Assembly (NCBI RefSeq): GCF_003967595.1
Contig: NZ_BIFW01000001.1
Coordinates: 372,001-436,000 of the forward strand
DNA length: 64,000 bases
Direction: 5' to 3'
DNA from: Companilactobacillus musae
Lineage (GTDB): Bacteria; Bacillota; Bacilli; Lactobacillales; Lactobacillaceae
The notes under the pieces were generated by a model. That model did no database searches and was not told the DNA's origin. It saw nothing but the letters and a program-made list of their open reading frames with translations. A program made the translations under genes and the position numbers. Below are positions 51,533 through 60,244 of the stretch, piece after piece. How positions within the stretch are numbered: position 1 is the stretch's first letter; each line of letters opens with the position of its first letter.

Positions 51533-51556
51533 GGACTCAACTCCATTATGTAAGAT
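51526..51556 (+). promoter_or_regulatory. MerR-type promoter of the MFS gene with 19-bp spacer
   Basis: TTGACA (51526-51531) and TAAGAT (51551-51556) are separated by 19 bases, the over-long spacing typical of promoters twisted into activity by MerR proteins. Transcription would start near 51563, before the GGAGG at 51580-51584. Confidence 0.72.
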
Positions 51557-51594
51557 AGAATCTGTTGTTTTCAGAAAATGGAGGATTTAATATA

Positions 51595-52809
51595 TTGAAT
51601 ACAAATAATTCGCTTTTTAGTCGTGATTTTTGGCTACTAGCACTAACTAACTTTTTCGTTATGACCGGCTATTATAGCCTAATGGTTACCATTGGTTTAT
51701 ATTCCGTGAAACAGTTCCAAGCGCCAACTAGTATTTCCGGACTAATTGTTGGTATCACTGTAATCGGTATTCTTGTATCACGATTTTCTAGCGGTTATCT
51801 AACTCACATCTTCAGTAATAAGCAATTGATGATTGCAGGTACAATTTTACTTGTTCCTGCTACTTTATTATATCAGTTGGCTAGTTCCATTGTTTCTCTG
51901 ATTATCGTCCGCCTTGTTCAAGGAATCGCGATTGGTCTTATTAGTACTGTAACTAATACTGCCGTCGTTCTACTATTCCCTAAAGCCAGAACTGGTGAAG
52001 GTATCGGTTATTTTAGTTTAAGTACGATTTTGGCAACTGCCATAGGTCCGTTTGCTGGACTTCTAGTAGAACAAAATTTTGGTTTCAATACCATGTTTAT
52101 TATGGAAACTATCTTAGCAATTTTGGCATTATTCTTTTGCCTATTGGTTAATGGTCAAAAAATTGCTTTTCACTTCACTGAAAAACATCCCAAAATTTCA
52201 GTCCGAGATTTTATTGAACCCAAAGCTTTACCAATCGCCAGTACAATTTTTATTGTCGGACTAGGTTATGCCGCTATTCAAGCATACTTGAGTTTCTATT
52301 CTACTGAATTAAACCTTGCAACTTATTCTTCAATTTTCTTTTTAGTTTATGCTTTTGCTATTTTGATATCTCGTCCTTTCACCGGTAAAATTGTCGATCG
52401 ATTTGGCGAAAATGCTGTCATCATTCCTTCTGCTATCATTAATATGTTGGGGCTATGTTTACTTGCAGTCACTACTTCGGGTTGGATGATGTTAATTTCA
52501 GCTTTCTTAATTGGTTTAGGCTTTGGAAACTTTCAATCAACTTGTCAAACGGTTGCCGCTAGAAGTGTTCCAATTGAACGACTTTCTCAGGCAACAGCAA
52601 CTTACTTTATCCTTTTTGATTTAAGTTTAGGAGTTGGTCCCTATGCTTTAGGAATAGTTGAACCATTCACAGGATATCGTGGACTCTTTTGGTTAATGGG
52701 TATTATGGTAATAGTTGGTTTAGCCTGGTATTTATTAATTCATGGACATAAAAGTAAAACCGTCGATATAGATTTACCATCAGAAACTGTTGACAAAGAA
52801 TTAGACTAA
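51595..52809 (+). CDS. MFS transporter
   Basis: A 12-helix proton-driven exporter or symporter of about 404 aa. Motif A appears as SRFSSGYLTHIFSNK between helices 2 and 3, the motif C-like stretch as ILATAIGPFAGLLVEQ, and SRPFTGKIVDRFGE repeats motif A in the second half. The start is a TTG at 51595, ten bases after GGAGG; an upstream ATG precedes that site. It is the likely target of the divergent MerR regulator, suggesting efflux of a compound sensed by it. Confidence 0.87.
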   Translation: MNTNNSLFSRDFWLLALTNFFVMTGYYSLMVTIGLYSVKQFQAPTSISGLIVGITVIGILVSRFSSGYLTHIFSNKQLMIAGTILLVPATLLYQLASSIVSLIIVRLVQGIAIGLISTVTNTAVVLLFPKARTGEGIGYFSLSTILATAIGPFAGLLVEQNFGFNTMFIMETILAILALFFCLLVNGQKIAFHFTEKHPKISVRDFIEPKALPIASTIFIVGLGYAAIQAYLSFYSTELNLATYSSIFFLVYAFAILISRPFTGKIVDRFGENAVIIPSAIINMLGLCLLAVTTSGWMMLISAFLIGLGFGNFQSTCQTVAARSVPIERLSQATATYFILFDLSLGVGPYALGIVEPFTGYRGLFWLMGIMVIVGLAWYLLIHGHKSKTVDIDLPSETVDKELD

Positions 52810-52850
52810 AAAGTGTGATAGCCATTTTGTTATGGTTATCACACTTTTTC
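52808..52850. terminator. Bidirectional terminator
   Basis: AAAAAGTGTGATA (52808-52820) pairs with TATCACACTTTTT (52837-52849), with inner pairs GCCAT/ATGGT; it lies between convergent genes and overlaps the MFS stop codon. Confidence 0.9.
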
Positions 52851-53597
52851 TTATTTATTCAACTCTTTCGTCAATTTTTCTAGTCCCCGTTTTGCCACTG
52901 GATTATCATCCAACTTAGTTAATGCTCGTGGGTTATTAAGGTGATATTTTTTATCATTAGTATTCTTAACCCACATTCCATATTTAACATTAGTTAGATT
53001 ATAAGTTTTAGCAAGTTTAAAATTGTCACTCTTCTTCACAGAAATTGAATTATTATTTTGAGGATCTAAGTCATCAACTGTTCCGACTGGTATCACACCC
53101 GCAATAATTTTTGAACCGATTTTAGGAAGTGGAATCTCTTGGTATTCTACCAGAATCTCATGATTGGCCTCTCGAGTTTGATTCCCATTTCGATAAAAGC
53201 TATTTGTCGTTGTAATGCCTCCACTAACTGAAGTATATATATCAGTGTTCTTTAGTGCTTTATTCCCTTTAATCACTCTATCAACATGAATCGTAACTTT
53301 TAAATCAGCCTTATTATCGGGACTTTTCATTCTTTGCAAATTATAAACTGTTCCCTGAATAATAACTTGATTGTGTTTTTTGAAATCACTCATCGAAGTA
53401 GGAACATACTTTGAATTATTTTCTAATCCCTTTGGATGTTCCACTGGTAAATCAGCAATTTGTTTATGCCATCTTTTTTGATTTTTTTGAAGCAGGGTCA
53501 TTTGTTTATCACTACTTAAAGTCTGCTTTCTATTACCACAAGCCGAAAATGGCAAAACTAAAATTATTGTCATCATAACTATTAGAAGCTTCTTCAT
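52851..53597 (-). CDS. Lipoprotein of unknown function (248 aa)
   Basis: The signal peptide MKKLLIVMMTIILVLPFSAC ends in a lipobox (LPFSAC), so the mature protein is lipid-anchored outside the membrane. The rest has a beta-rich domain with QVIIQGTVYNLQRM, KVTIHVDRVIKGN and NHEILVEYQEIPLPKIG, reminiscent of small OB-like domains, but no family is recognised. Start at 53597 follows AGGTGGG. Single gene. Confidence 0.8.
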   Translation of the reverse strand: MKKLLIVMMTIILVLPFSACGNRKQTLSSDKQMTLLQKNQKRWHKQIADLPVEHPKGLENNSKYVPTSMSDFKKHNQVIIQGTVYNLQRMKSPDNKADLKVTIHVDRVIKGNKALKNTDIYTSVSGGITTTNSFYRNGNQTREANHEILVEYQEIPLPKIGSKIIAGVIPVGTVDDLDPQNNNSISVKKSDNFKLAKTYNLTNVKYGMWVKNTNDKKYHLNNPRALTKLDDNPVAKRGLEKLTKELNK

Positions 53598-53684
53598 TAA
53601 GAATCCCACCTTTGGAACAATTATCCCATGGGCTTTAGAAGCTTAATACCTCAATTATGATATAGTATCCTATCGAAATATTAA

Positions 53685-54302
53685 TCAAGGTACAATAAGA
53701 GATTTCACATTAGAATACTTGTCTACAATAACGTTTTGACTATTTTGAATATAATTAACGATATCGGTTGCTAAAATATTATCTAATTTGTGCGTTGTTA
53801 CAATAACTGTTTTTTTCAAGGTTACCAGTTCACGGAGCCACTTGAAAATCTCTTGTGAGTTTTCGATATCAACTCCGCTTTCCGGTTCATCAAAAATATA
53901 CAATTCACGATCTAGCATATAATTCAAAAAAACTAAGACAATACGTCTTTCTCCACCAGATAAGTTACCAAATTTAATATTTTGGATTTTTTGAATCACT
54001 TCTGGAATTGAAACTGATCTGACATTATTTAGTTGCTGTAAAAATTCTAACAAATCTTTGACCGTTAATTCCGCATTGATATTATTTCCTTGTGTCAAAT
54101 AAGCTATTTGAAATTTTTTAGGAAAGTTTTTGAATTCATTCGACCTGTTATCATCAACATCAGCGATACAATCAAGCAAAGTTGATTTACCGATTCCATT
54201 CTTTCCCAAAATAAAATTAAGTCGACCTTCCATAAATAAAAAATCAACCTTTTCAAATAATTGCCTTTGATCATACTTAAAACTGAAGTTTTTGATTTCC
54301 AT
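53685..54302 (-). CDS. ABC transporter ATP-binding protein
   Basis: A short (205-aa) ATPase. Walker A is ILGKNGIGKSTLLDCIA near residue 32, the Q-loop AYLTQGN, the signature NLSGGERRIVLVF near 115, Walker B LYIFDEPESGVD near 137 and the switch His in IVTTHKLD near 167. It follows the permease gene by four bases. Exporter of unknown cargo. Confidence 0.9.
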   Translation of the reverse strand: MEIKNFSFKYDQRQLFEKVDFLFMEGRLNFILGKNGIGKSTLLDCIADVDDNRSNEFKNFPKKFQIAYLTQGNNINAELTVKDLLEFLQQLNNVRSVSIPEVIQKIQNIKFGNLSGGERRIVLVFLNYMLDRELYIFDEPESGVDIENSQEIFKWLRELVTLKKTVIVTTHKLDNILATDIVNYIQNSQNVIVDKYSNVKSLIVP

Positions 54303-54306
54303 TATC

Positions 54307-55017
54307 TTACACCCGACTTAATTGACTTTTGATTGAAATGTTATGCAGATTCCAATATCCCATGCCCAAATAAATTACTGCAAAACCCATTACTAAGTAA
54401 TTCAATAATATAGAGTTCTTTGGCATTGAGTAAAGTGCTAGAACAAATTGAAATGGATTGATAAGTGTGAATAAGTAATTCCAAATACCTCCAGGCCTAA
54501 AACCTAATAAACCTATTCCTAACAGTAAAAAGATATTTATCAAAACATTAAAAGTCCCCTGTTTTACCTTAAAAAGAAACATAACTGACAATGTCACTGT
54601 TGCAAAAATAGTTGTAATAAAGGTCATTAGGATGCCATACACATAAGTCATCAATGGAATTTGAATAACCATGAAATTCACTACTAAGTTAAAAATTAAT
54701 ATTTCCACCTGAATAATTATCATCTGAACAAAAACTGATGCCGTAATAATAGTAGATTTAGATCCTACCATATAAGTTAAAGTCTTCAATGATCCATTTT
54801 CGCGTAACTGAACAATGCTCGACATAAAGCCATTCAAAATTGAAGTAACTACGATATAAGACCAATAAATATAAAGTACACCGACATCTTTAAAATCCGA
54901 TTGATTATTCAAAAAAACTATGATGATTGGGATAACCAATGTGTAGAAAAAAACTATTTTTTCTTTCAGAGCAATTTTGAATTGCAATTTAAAAGTTGCT
55001 AACCAATTCTTCAACAT
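54307..55017 (-). CDS. ABC-2 type transporter permease
   Basis: A six-helix permease of about 236 aa, partner of the ATPase that follows. Helices are visible from IVFFYTLVIPIIIVFL through YMGMGYW-like C-terminal helix. The ATG at 55017 (MLKNWLATFKLQ) is chosen as start although its ribosome site is weak; a TTG at 55038 is an alternative. Substrate unknown; size and gene order fit small exporters of peptides or lipids. Confidence 0.8.
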   Translation of the reverse strand: MLKNWLATFKLQFKIALKEKIVFFYTLVIPIIIVFLNNQSDFKDVGVLYIYWSYIVVTSILNGFMSSIVQLRENGSLKTLTYMVGSKSTIITASVFVQMIIIQVEILIFNLVVNFMVIQIPLMTYVYGILMTFITTIFATVTLSVMFLFKVKQGTFNVLINIFLLLGIGLLGFRPGGIWNYLFTLINPFQFVLALYSMPKNSILLNYLVMGFAVIYLGMGYWNLHNISIKSQLSRV

Positions 55018-55245
55018 TATTGTTCGCTTCACATTCAATTAGATTTTTTTAATAAAATTAACGTTATCTAATTTTAATTATAATGTCAATGACCTTTCAT
55101 AGATAATTTAATATCCTAACTAGACAATAAGAACAATATCCTATCAGACAGAATATTTGCATCACACTCATATAAGAACTAACTTTAAATAGTAGTTTTG
55201 CACAAATTGATTTTTTACAAGTAAAATATACGGAGGCACTTTATA

Positions 55246-55653
55246 ATGAAAATAACTATTAAACCCGCAGCTCAAGAATTTTTGGCCAAGATAATTCCTA
55301 CTAACGGTCATGTGATTCTAACAACTGATGATGGTTCCAACAAATATTCCAGTATTGGTGCAACTTGTGAACTAGCCGATAAGTTTCAATTAATAATTCT
55401 TAACCAAGATGATCCCAAATTTTCAACTATTTTAGAAAATAACACCGGTTATGATATCCGCATGTTACCTGCTGAAGAGTATCTTCTCGGAGTAGATCTC
55501 AATATTGATTTAAAGAATACCAAACTAATTTTGCAAGATAAAAGCGGTATTCTTGATAGCAACTTATCAGTTGTTGATTGGAGAAATGTTGCTCCAGAAA
55601 CTGAAAAAGAACGTTTCGAAACCATGCAACGTTTAGGTGATCAAATCTGTTAA
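55246..55653 (+). CDS. HesB-like iron-sulfur biosynthesis family protein
   Basis: A 135-aa protein of the Fe-S_biosyn family: MKITIKPAAQEFLAKII is the typical N-terminus and the beta fold follows (GHVILTTDDGSNKYSS, AEEYLLGVDLNIDL). The three conserved cysteines of IscA/HesB are not in place (only Cys47 and the terminal Cys), as in other lactobacillar members, so scaffold function is doubtful. GGAGG precedes the start. Confidence 0.82.
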   Translation: MKITIKPAAQEFLAKIIPTNGHVILTTDDGSNKYSSIGATCELADKFQLIILNQDDPKFSTILENNTGYDIRMLPAEEYLLGVDLNIDLKNTKLILQDKSGILDSNLSVVDWRNVAPETEKERFETMQRLGDQIC

Positions 55654-55666
55654 ATTTTATTATTAA

Positions 55667-55741
55667 AAAAGAGCAGCACCTACTAGAAGATTCGGATATA
55701 TTTTATATCTCGAATACTTCTCAGCAATGCTGCTCTTTTGA
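55667..55741. terminator. Long bidirectional hairpin terminator
   Basis: A 12-bp outer stem (55667-55678 with 55728-55739) continues as AGAAG/CTTCT, TTCG/CGAA and GATATA/TATATC to a three-base loop. Convergent genes on both sides. Related to 37551-37622 and 45526-45604. Confidence 0.88.
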
Positions 55742-55774
55742 TTATCCAGAATTTAAAATCAATCGGCTCTTATC

Positions 55775-56089
55775 TCAATTATTTGGCAAATATCCATGAC
55801 TTCTTAAAATATTATAAGAAGTTTGATCCGCAGGTTTATACCCTTTAAAGATCAAATCCTTAACGTAAACCGGATTATAGAAAAAAGCAAAAATAAAAGT
55901 TACTAAGAAAGCTCCTCCGCTCCAAGTAAACGCTCCAAAAATAATTTCAGCCAAAGCTAAAATAAAGCACCATTTTAAATCACCTCTAAAAAGAGCAGTC
56001 CAAAAGCCAAAGAACATTTCTGTCCATGAAAAACCAACTTTAACGCTTTTATAATTCTGATATCTTTCATTTACTAACCTGGCATACAT
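55775..56089 (-). CDS. DUF2628-like membrane protein (104 aa)
   Basis: A small membrane protein: KVGFSWTEMFFGFWTALFRGDLKW is the DUF2628 signature, followed by two hydrophobic helices (CFILALAEIIFGAF, GGAFLVTFIFAFFYN). The C-terminal tail repeats soluble residues (YKPADQTSYNILRSHGYL). AGGAGA precedes the start. Function unknown. Confidence 0.78.
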   Translation of the reverse strand: MYARLVNERYQNYKSVKVGFSWTEMFFGFWTALFRGDLKWCFILALAEIIFGAFTWSGGAFLVTFIFAFFYNPVYVKDLIFKGYKPADQTSYNILRSHGYLPNN

Positions 56090-56236
56090 AATTTTTCTCC
56101 TATATTTATATACTCATTGTAGCAAATCAAAAAATCCTAATATGAATCTTTAAGTCAATATTCTAGCTATTATTAGCTCTATGTTTAAAATTCAAATTGA
56201 AAACATATCTAATCGTAAAAGTAGAGGTATAAAATC

Positions 56237-56641
56237 ATGAAAAAAATTCACGATGAGAAATTAATCAATAGAAATCTTAAAAATATTCGTCTTGATTTTG
56301 CAATTGAAAACTTGCTCATTATTTCATTACTAGGCTGGCAAATTCTTCGCGGTGCTAACTGGTATAAAGTTACTTCGATGAGTAATCCACTATATGCAGT
56401 TCTAATAATTACGGCACTTGTATTAATAGTTCTTTCAATCAATGTTAGTGCACCCATGGAACATAAGGCAAAAACAACTTGGACTACATTGATTGTACGT
56501 TTTGTCATTGAAACCGTAGTTTTCTCGGCTATTTTCTTCTTTTTAATTGAAGGTAATCACCTTATTGTCAGTCTTATTTCTGGAACAGCAATTGCCCTAG
56601 TCTTGCTAGGACTAAATCTTTATGCAAATCATTTCCGCTAA
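56237..56641 (+). CDS. Small membrane protein (134 aa)
   Basis: Four hydrophobic helices (about residues 25-40, 52-70, 84-104, 109-128) after a charged N-terminus (MKKIHDEKLINRNLKNIRLD). No family recognised with confidence. AGAGGT precedes the start. It converges on the BspA-like surface protein gene with six bases between stops and no visible terminator. Confidence 0.72.
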   Translation: MKKIHDEKLINRNLKNIRLDFAIENLLIISLLGWQILRGANWYKVTSMSNPLYAVLIITALVLIVLSINVSAPMEHKAKTTWTTLIVRFVIETVVFSAIFFFLIEGNHLIVSLISGTAIALVLLGLNLYANHFR

Positions 56642-56647
56642 AAATAA

Positions 56648-58402
56648 TTAATATTCTTCAATATCATTAGCCTTAACAAATTCATTAGTTCCAACTCGGT
56701 AATACTTCTGTCCTTTAATATTTACGATAAGGTCACTATACCACTGGGATTGTGGAGCCAAGGCTCGATTAGTAATCAAAAAACCTTCAGCCTTAAATAA
56801 TTTCTTAAAATTACCTTTATTAGTTTTAATATTAACTGAATGGGATTGATACACATAAACGTTTTCAGATTTTACCCATTCGTTTGTCGATACACGATAA
56901 TAATGTTCTCCATTGATACTTAACATTTCATCACTAAACCAACCTGAATTTTTTTGAAGAGCTCGATTAGTAATCAACTTCATAGTTATCTTTGAATCCC
57001 AAGAATATAGTCGAACGATTGGTTTATCACTATATGTCATTACTGTTGAGTTATGCTTAATTAGCTTAGTATCAGGAGATTCATGGGAATTACTAGTGGA
57101 AAAATGGTGTGAATTTCCCATTGAGTAGTGATGTTCTTCATTCTTTTTGTAAAATACTTTTTCGGTGGTGGTTATTGAACCGTCAACGTTAATTATTGCT
57201 GAAACGTTCTTTTTATCGGCTGTATATCCCTTCACTACAGGTACTTCGACCTTGATAGTGTCACCGATGTTTCCATTAACGTTATGAATTGTTTGATCGG
57301 CAAGATTCGATTTTATTATTAAATCTCCTGATCTATGAGGATCAGGAATAAAAGTATCAATTGCAAATTTATCTTTCTCCAAGTCTGAAAGTGGATATTC
57401 AATAATATTAGATCCATCGTAATAGTCAGAAATACTAGCGGTAGAGAATACTTTATCTTTTTGTGGATCTTGACTTGTTCCATTGCCAATATTGACCCAA
57501 CGATTAGTATTTCTAGCCGGTAAAACTGTATTCGCCGTAAATTGATTTAAATTACTTAACCTAATCGACTGTAAGTTCGTTCCTTTAAACATTGTCGAAG
57601 TATCCATCAACTTTCCTTTGGTATACATCTTCCAATTAGAGATATCTAACGTCTTTAGGGCGCTATCATTTAAAAACATATTCTTTACATTAGCTAATGA
57701 TGCAATATCTTCATATGGAGCTTGCTCAAAGAATTTTACTCCTACGTTTTCGAGTGCTGGATCATTAGCAAACATACTCTCCATTGTCATTACGTTATCG
57801 ACATCCCAACCTGATATATCGACACTAGTTAAGGAAGTATCATTTTCAAACATATGCGAAAAGTCTAAAAAACATCTTGTAATAGAACCGTCCCAAACTG
57901 GAAAATTCATCTCTTTCAATGCTGGATCACCACTAAATGTCCCCGTCCAATAGCTCACTTCGGGAAGTGACAAATTATCCAGGTGCTCAAATTCAGTTAC
58001 ATTTTTTAAGTTAGCAAACAAATATTCAATATGCCTTGGCAAAACTACTTTTCTATCAAATGAAACTTTAGTGATATCATCTGAATATTTGACCCAAGGC
58101 GATGTCTTACTACCATTATTCTCGGCTATATTTCCTGACCATAAATGAAGAACCTTATCACTCGAAATATACCATTGTGGATCAGTAATTCCTTTTTCGC
58201 CATAATTACCACTGAAAAGTGCATCTTTAGGAACTATTAAATTTGTATCTGTATTCTGCTCCACTCTAGTAGATTCTTCGGTACTAGCCTTAACGATAAC
58301 TCCAGAATTTATCAAACAAATCATACTAAAAGAAATTCCCAATACAATTGCTTTATTTCTAAAAATACTACAATACGAATGATGTTTTTTCCTTATTATC
58401 AT
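56648..58402 (-). CDS. BspA-like LRR surface protein with MucBP-like and SLAP-type domains
   Basis: A 584-aa exported protein. Start at 58402 (MIIRKKHHSYC) follows GAGGGGG. A long signal region ends near VIVKAS. The BspA/DUF285 leucine-rich part follows, with units such as VDISGWDVDNVMTMESMFAND and TLDISNWKMYTKGKLMDTSTMF. Next is a MucBP-like domain (DTIKVEVPVVKGYTADKKNVSAIINVDGSI), then a His/Ser-rich linker and two SLAP-like repeats with ITNRALQKNSGWFSDEML and VSTNEWV. No LPxTG, so attachment is probably through the repeats. Likely adhesion role. Confidence 0.88.
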   Translation of the reverse strand: MIIRKKHHSYCSIFRNKAIVLGISFSMICLINSGVIVKASTEESTRVEQNTDTNLIVPKDALFSGNYGEKGITDPQWYISSDKVLHLWSGNIAENNGSKTSPWVKYSDDITKVSFDRKVVLPRHIEYLFANLKNVTEFEHLDNLSLPEVSYWTGTFSGDPALKEMNFPVWDGSITRCFLDFSHMFENDTSLTSVDISGWDVDNVMTMESMFANDPALENVGVKFFEQAPYEDIASLANVKNMFLNDSALKTLDISNWKMYTKGKLMDTSTMFKGTNLQSIRLSNLNQFTANTVLPARNTNRWVNIGNGTSQDPQKDKVFSTASISDYYDGSNIIEYPLSDLEKDKFAIDTFIPDPHRSGDLIIKSNLADQTIHNVNGNIGDTIKVEVPVVKGYTADKKNVSAIINVDGSITTTEKVFYKKNEEHHYSMGNSHHFSTSNSHESPDTKLIKHNSTVMTYSDKPIVRLYSWDSKITMKLITNRALQKNSGWFSDEMLSINGEHYYRVSTNEWVKSENVYVYQSHSVNIKTNKGNFKKLFKAEGFLITNRALAPQSQWYSDLIVNIKGQKYYRVGTNEFVKANDIEEY

Positions 58403-58512
58403 GAATATCCCCCTCATTTTATAGAATAAGTACATATCAACTTTAGTATTCTAATTTCAAAATGGGGTGAATTATGCATAACTGTTTATTGATATTTTAT
58501 ATACATAAAACC

Positions 58513-58559
58513 ATACAAAAAGAGAATTGAAATTATTACTTTCAATTCTCTTTTTGTAT
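58513..58559 (-). terminator. Terminator of the aldo/keto reductase gene, perfect 20-bp stem
   Basis: 58513-58532 pairs perfectly with 58540-58559 around a 7-base loop; it lies 40 bases downstream of the stop codon. Confidence 0.85.
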
Positions 58560-58600
58560 TGATTATTATAAATAATTCTTTTTTATTAAATCTCTATTTA

Positions 58601-59404
58601 CTAATAATTAAGGTGCTTATCTTGATCCAAAGCATTGATTTCTTTAACTTCTTCATCAGTCAAATTAAAGTCAAAGATATCAAAGTTTTCCTTAACTCTT
58701 GAAACCTTTGATGATTTTGGAAATACTACGAATCCAGTATCAATATGCCAACGAAGTACTACTTGTGCAGCAGTCTTATTATGGGCCTTAGCAATCTTGT
58801 TAATTGTTTCATCTTCAAGAATCAAGTGTCCATGTCCAATTGGTGAATAACCTTCATTAACAATACCATTATCAGTATCAAACTTGCCTAATTCAGCTTG
58901 AACCTTATATGGATGACGTTCAATTTGGTTAACCATTGGCTTAACTTTAGCCATGGCAAAGACTTCTTTTAATTGCTTTTCAGAGAAGTTGGAAACACCA
59001 ATAGCTTTAACTTTTCCTTGAGCATAAAGAGTTTCTAAGGCTTTCCATGTATCAAGAGTCAAATTAAAGTCCTCTTCATTTGGCCAATGGATTAAATACA
59101 AATCCAAGTAATCCATTTGTAAATCTTTGATTGTTTGGTCAAATGCAGCCAATGTCTTGTCATATCCTTGATCAGCATTCCAAACCTTTGATGTAATAAA
59201 GAGATCTTCTCTTTTTACTCCTGACTTTTTAAAAGCCTCTCCAATTTCAGCTTCATTGCCATAAATATGGGCACAGTCAAAATGACGATAACCCGCATCC
59301 AAAGCACCTTGAATTGCATCAGCTACGTCAGATTTTTCAATCTTATAAGTTCCAAATCCCAACATAGGAATAGAAACACCATTACTTAATTTTTCAAATT
59401 GCAT
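58601..59404 (-). CDS. Aldo/keto reductase
   Basis: A 267-aa NADPH-dependent TIM-barrel reductase. Active-site Asp and Tyr are in DAGYRHFDCAHIYGNEAEIG (Asp44, Tyr49), the Lys in FITSKVWN and the His in YLIHWPNEEDF near residue 106. KAIGVSNFS and VVFPKSSKVSRVKENFDIFDF complete the family signatures (cofactor loop at the end). AAGGAGGG precedes the start. Substrate not predictable; similar proteins reduce 2,5-diketogluconate or methylglyoxal. Confidence 0.93.
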   Translation of the reverse strand: MQFEKLSNGVSIPMLGFGTYKIEKSDVADAIQGALDAGYRHFDCAHIYGNEAEIGEAFKKSGVKREDLFITSKVWNADQGYDKTLAAFDQTIKDLQMDYLDLYLIHWPNEEDFNLTLDTWKALETLYAQGKVKAIGVSNFSEKQLKEVFAMAKVKPMVNQIERHPYKVQAELGKFDTDNGIVNEGYSPIGHGHLILEDETINKIAKAHNKTAAQVVLRWHIDTGFVVFPKSSKVSRVKENFDIFDFNLTDEEVKEINALDQDKHLNY

Positions 59405-59479
59405 AAAACGCCCTCCTTACTATTAATTAAACTACACCTTCAGTAAAAATTACAAAGATACTAACTTAAATAATTATAT

Positions 59480-60244
59480 TTATAATTCTTTTTGCTTAAT
59501 TAGTACAACTGATAAAATCATCGTTACTATTAGCACGGCCAAACTCACCAGTACATAATTCCATAATTGATTGCTAGGGGTGAGCTTCAAACTGATTTTC
59601 ATAGCTGCACTAAAGAAATCAAAGTACTTTAACCAATCCCAATTAGCAATATTATGCAAAGTTGTAATCAATATTGGAAAAATGACAATAAACAGAGAAC
59701 CTATTACAACTGACGAAGTTAAAAGCAAAACTAAAATTGCCATTCCAAAAACAACGCTTATAAAAAAGGCGATTACTAACGAAGTATTGAACACCATCGA
59801 AAACAAATTCTGCCAACTTGTTCCAACTGTTCTTGAAGATATCATTCCGCTAACAATACTTGTCAAAAAATAAATCAAAATCAGGCAAAAAATATTTAGT
59901 AACATAATTAAATACTTTGAAATAATAAATTGTGAACGAGTAATTCCCGAAACCAAAGTATTTTTATAAGTTTTTTGGCTGAATTCATAGCCAATTGTCA
60001 TAACGAATATACCAATAAAAATATATACCAATAAGGTTGATGATAAGGTACTGGCATTTATGCCATCTTTTAAAGTCCACGACACAACACTAAGTTTTGA
60101 CATTGAATCTCCTGTTACCATAATGCCACCAACGATACTATTACTTGTAATGATAAATGAATAAGCAATAGTAAATACTAATGTCAACAAAATCCCCCAA
60201 GTGTGACTCAGTCGATAGAGGTCTGTTCTTAATTGATTAATCAT
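59480..60244 (-). CDS. ABC-2 permease, peptide-antibiotic immunity type
   Basis: A 254-aa permease with six hydrophobic helices. FSQKTYKNTLVSGITRSQFIISKYLIMLL is the cytoplasmic loop motif of lantibiotic/bacitracin resistance permeases (BcrB/LanE-like). Start at 60244 (MINQLRTDLYR) follows GGAGG; it overlaps the ATPase gene by eight bases. Works with the upstream ATPase to expel or detach a compound at the membrane. Confidence 0.85.
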   Translation of the reverse strand: MINQLRTDLYRLSHTWGILLTLVFTIAYSFIITSNSIVGGIMVTGDSMSKLSVVSWTLKDGINASTLSSTLLVYIFIGIFVMTIGYEFSQKTYKNTLVSGITRSQFIISKYLIMLLNIFCLILIYFLTSIVSGMISSRTVGTSWQNLFSMVFNTSLVIAFFISVVFGMAILVLLLTSSVVIGSLFIVIFPILITTLHNIANWDWLKYFDFFSAAMKISLKLTPSNQLWNYVLVSLAVLIVTMILSVVLIKQKEL

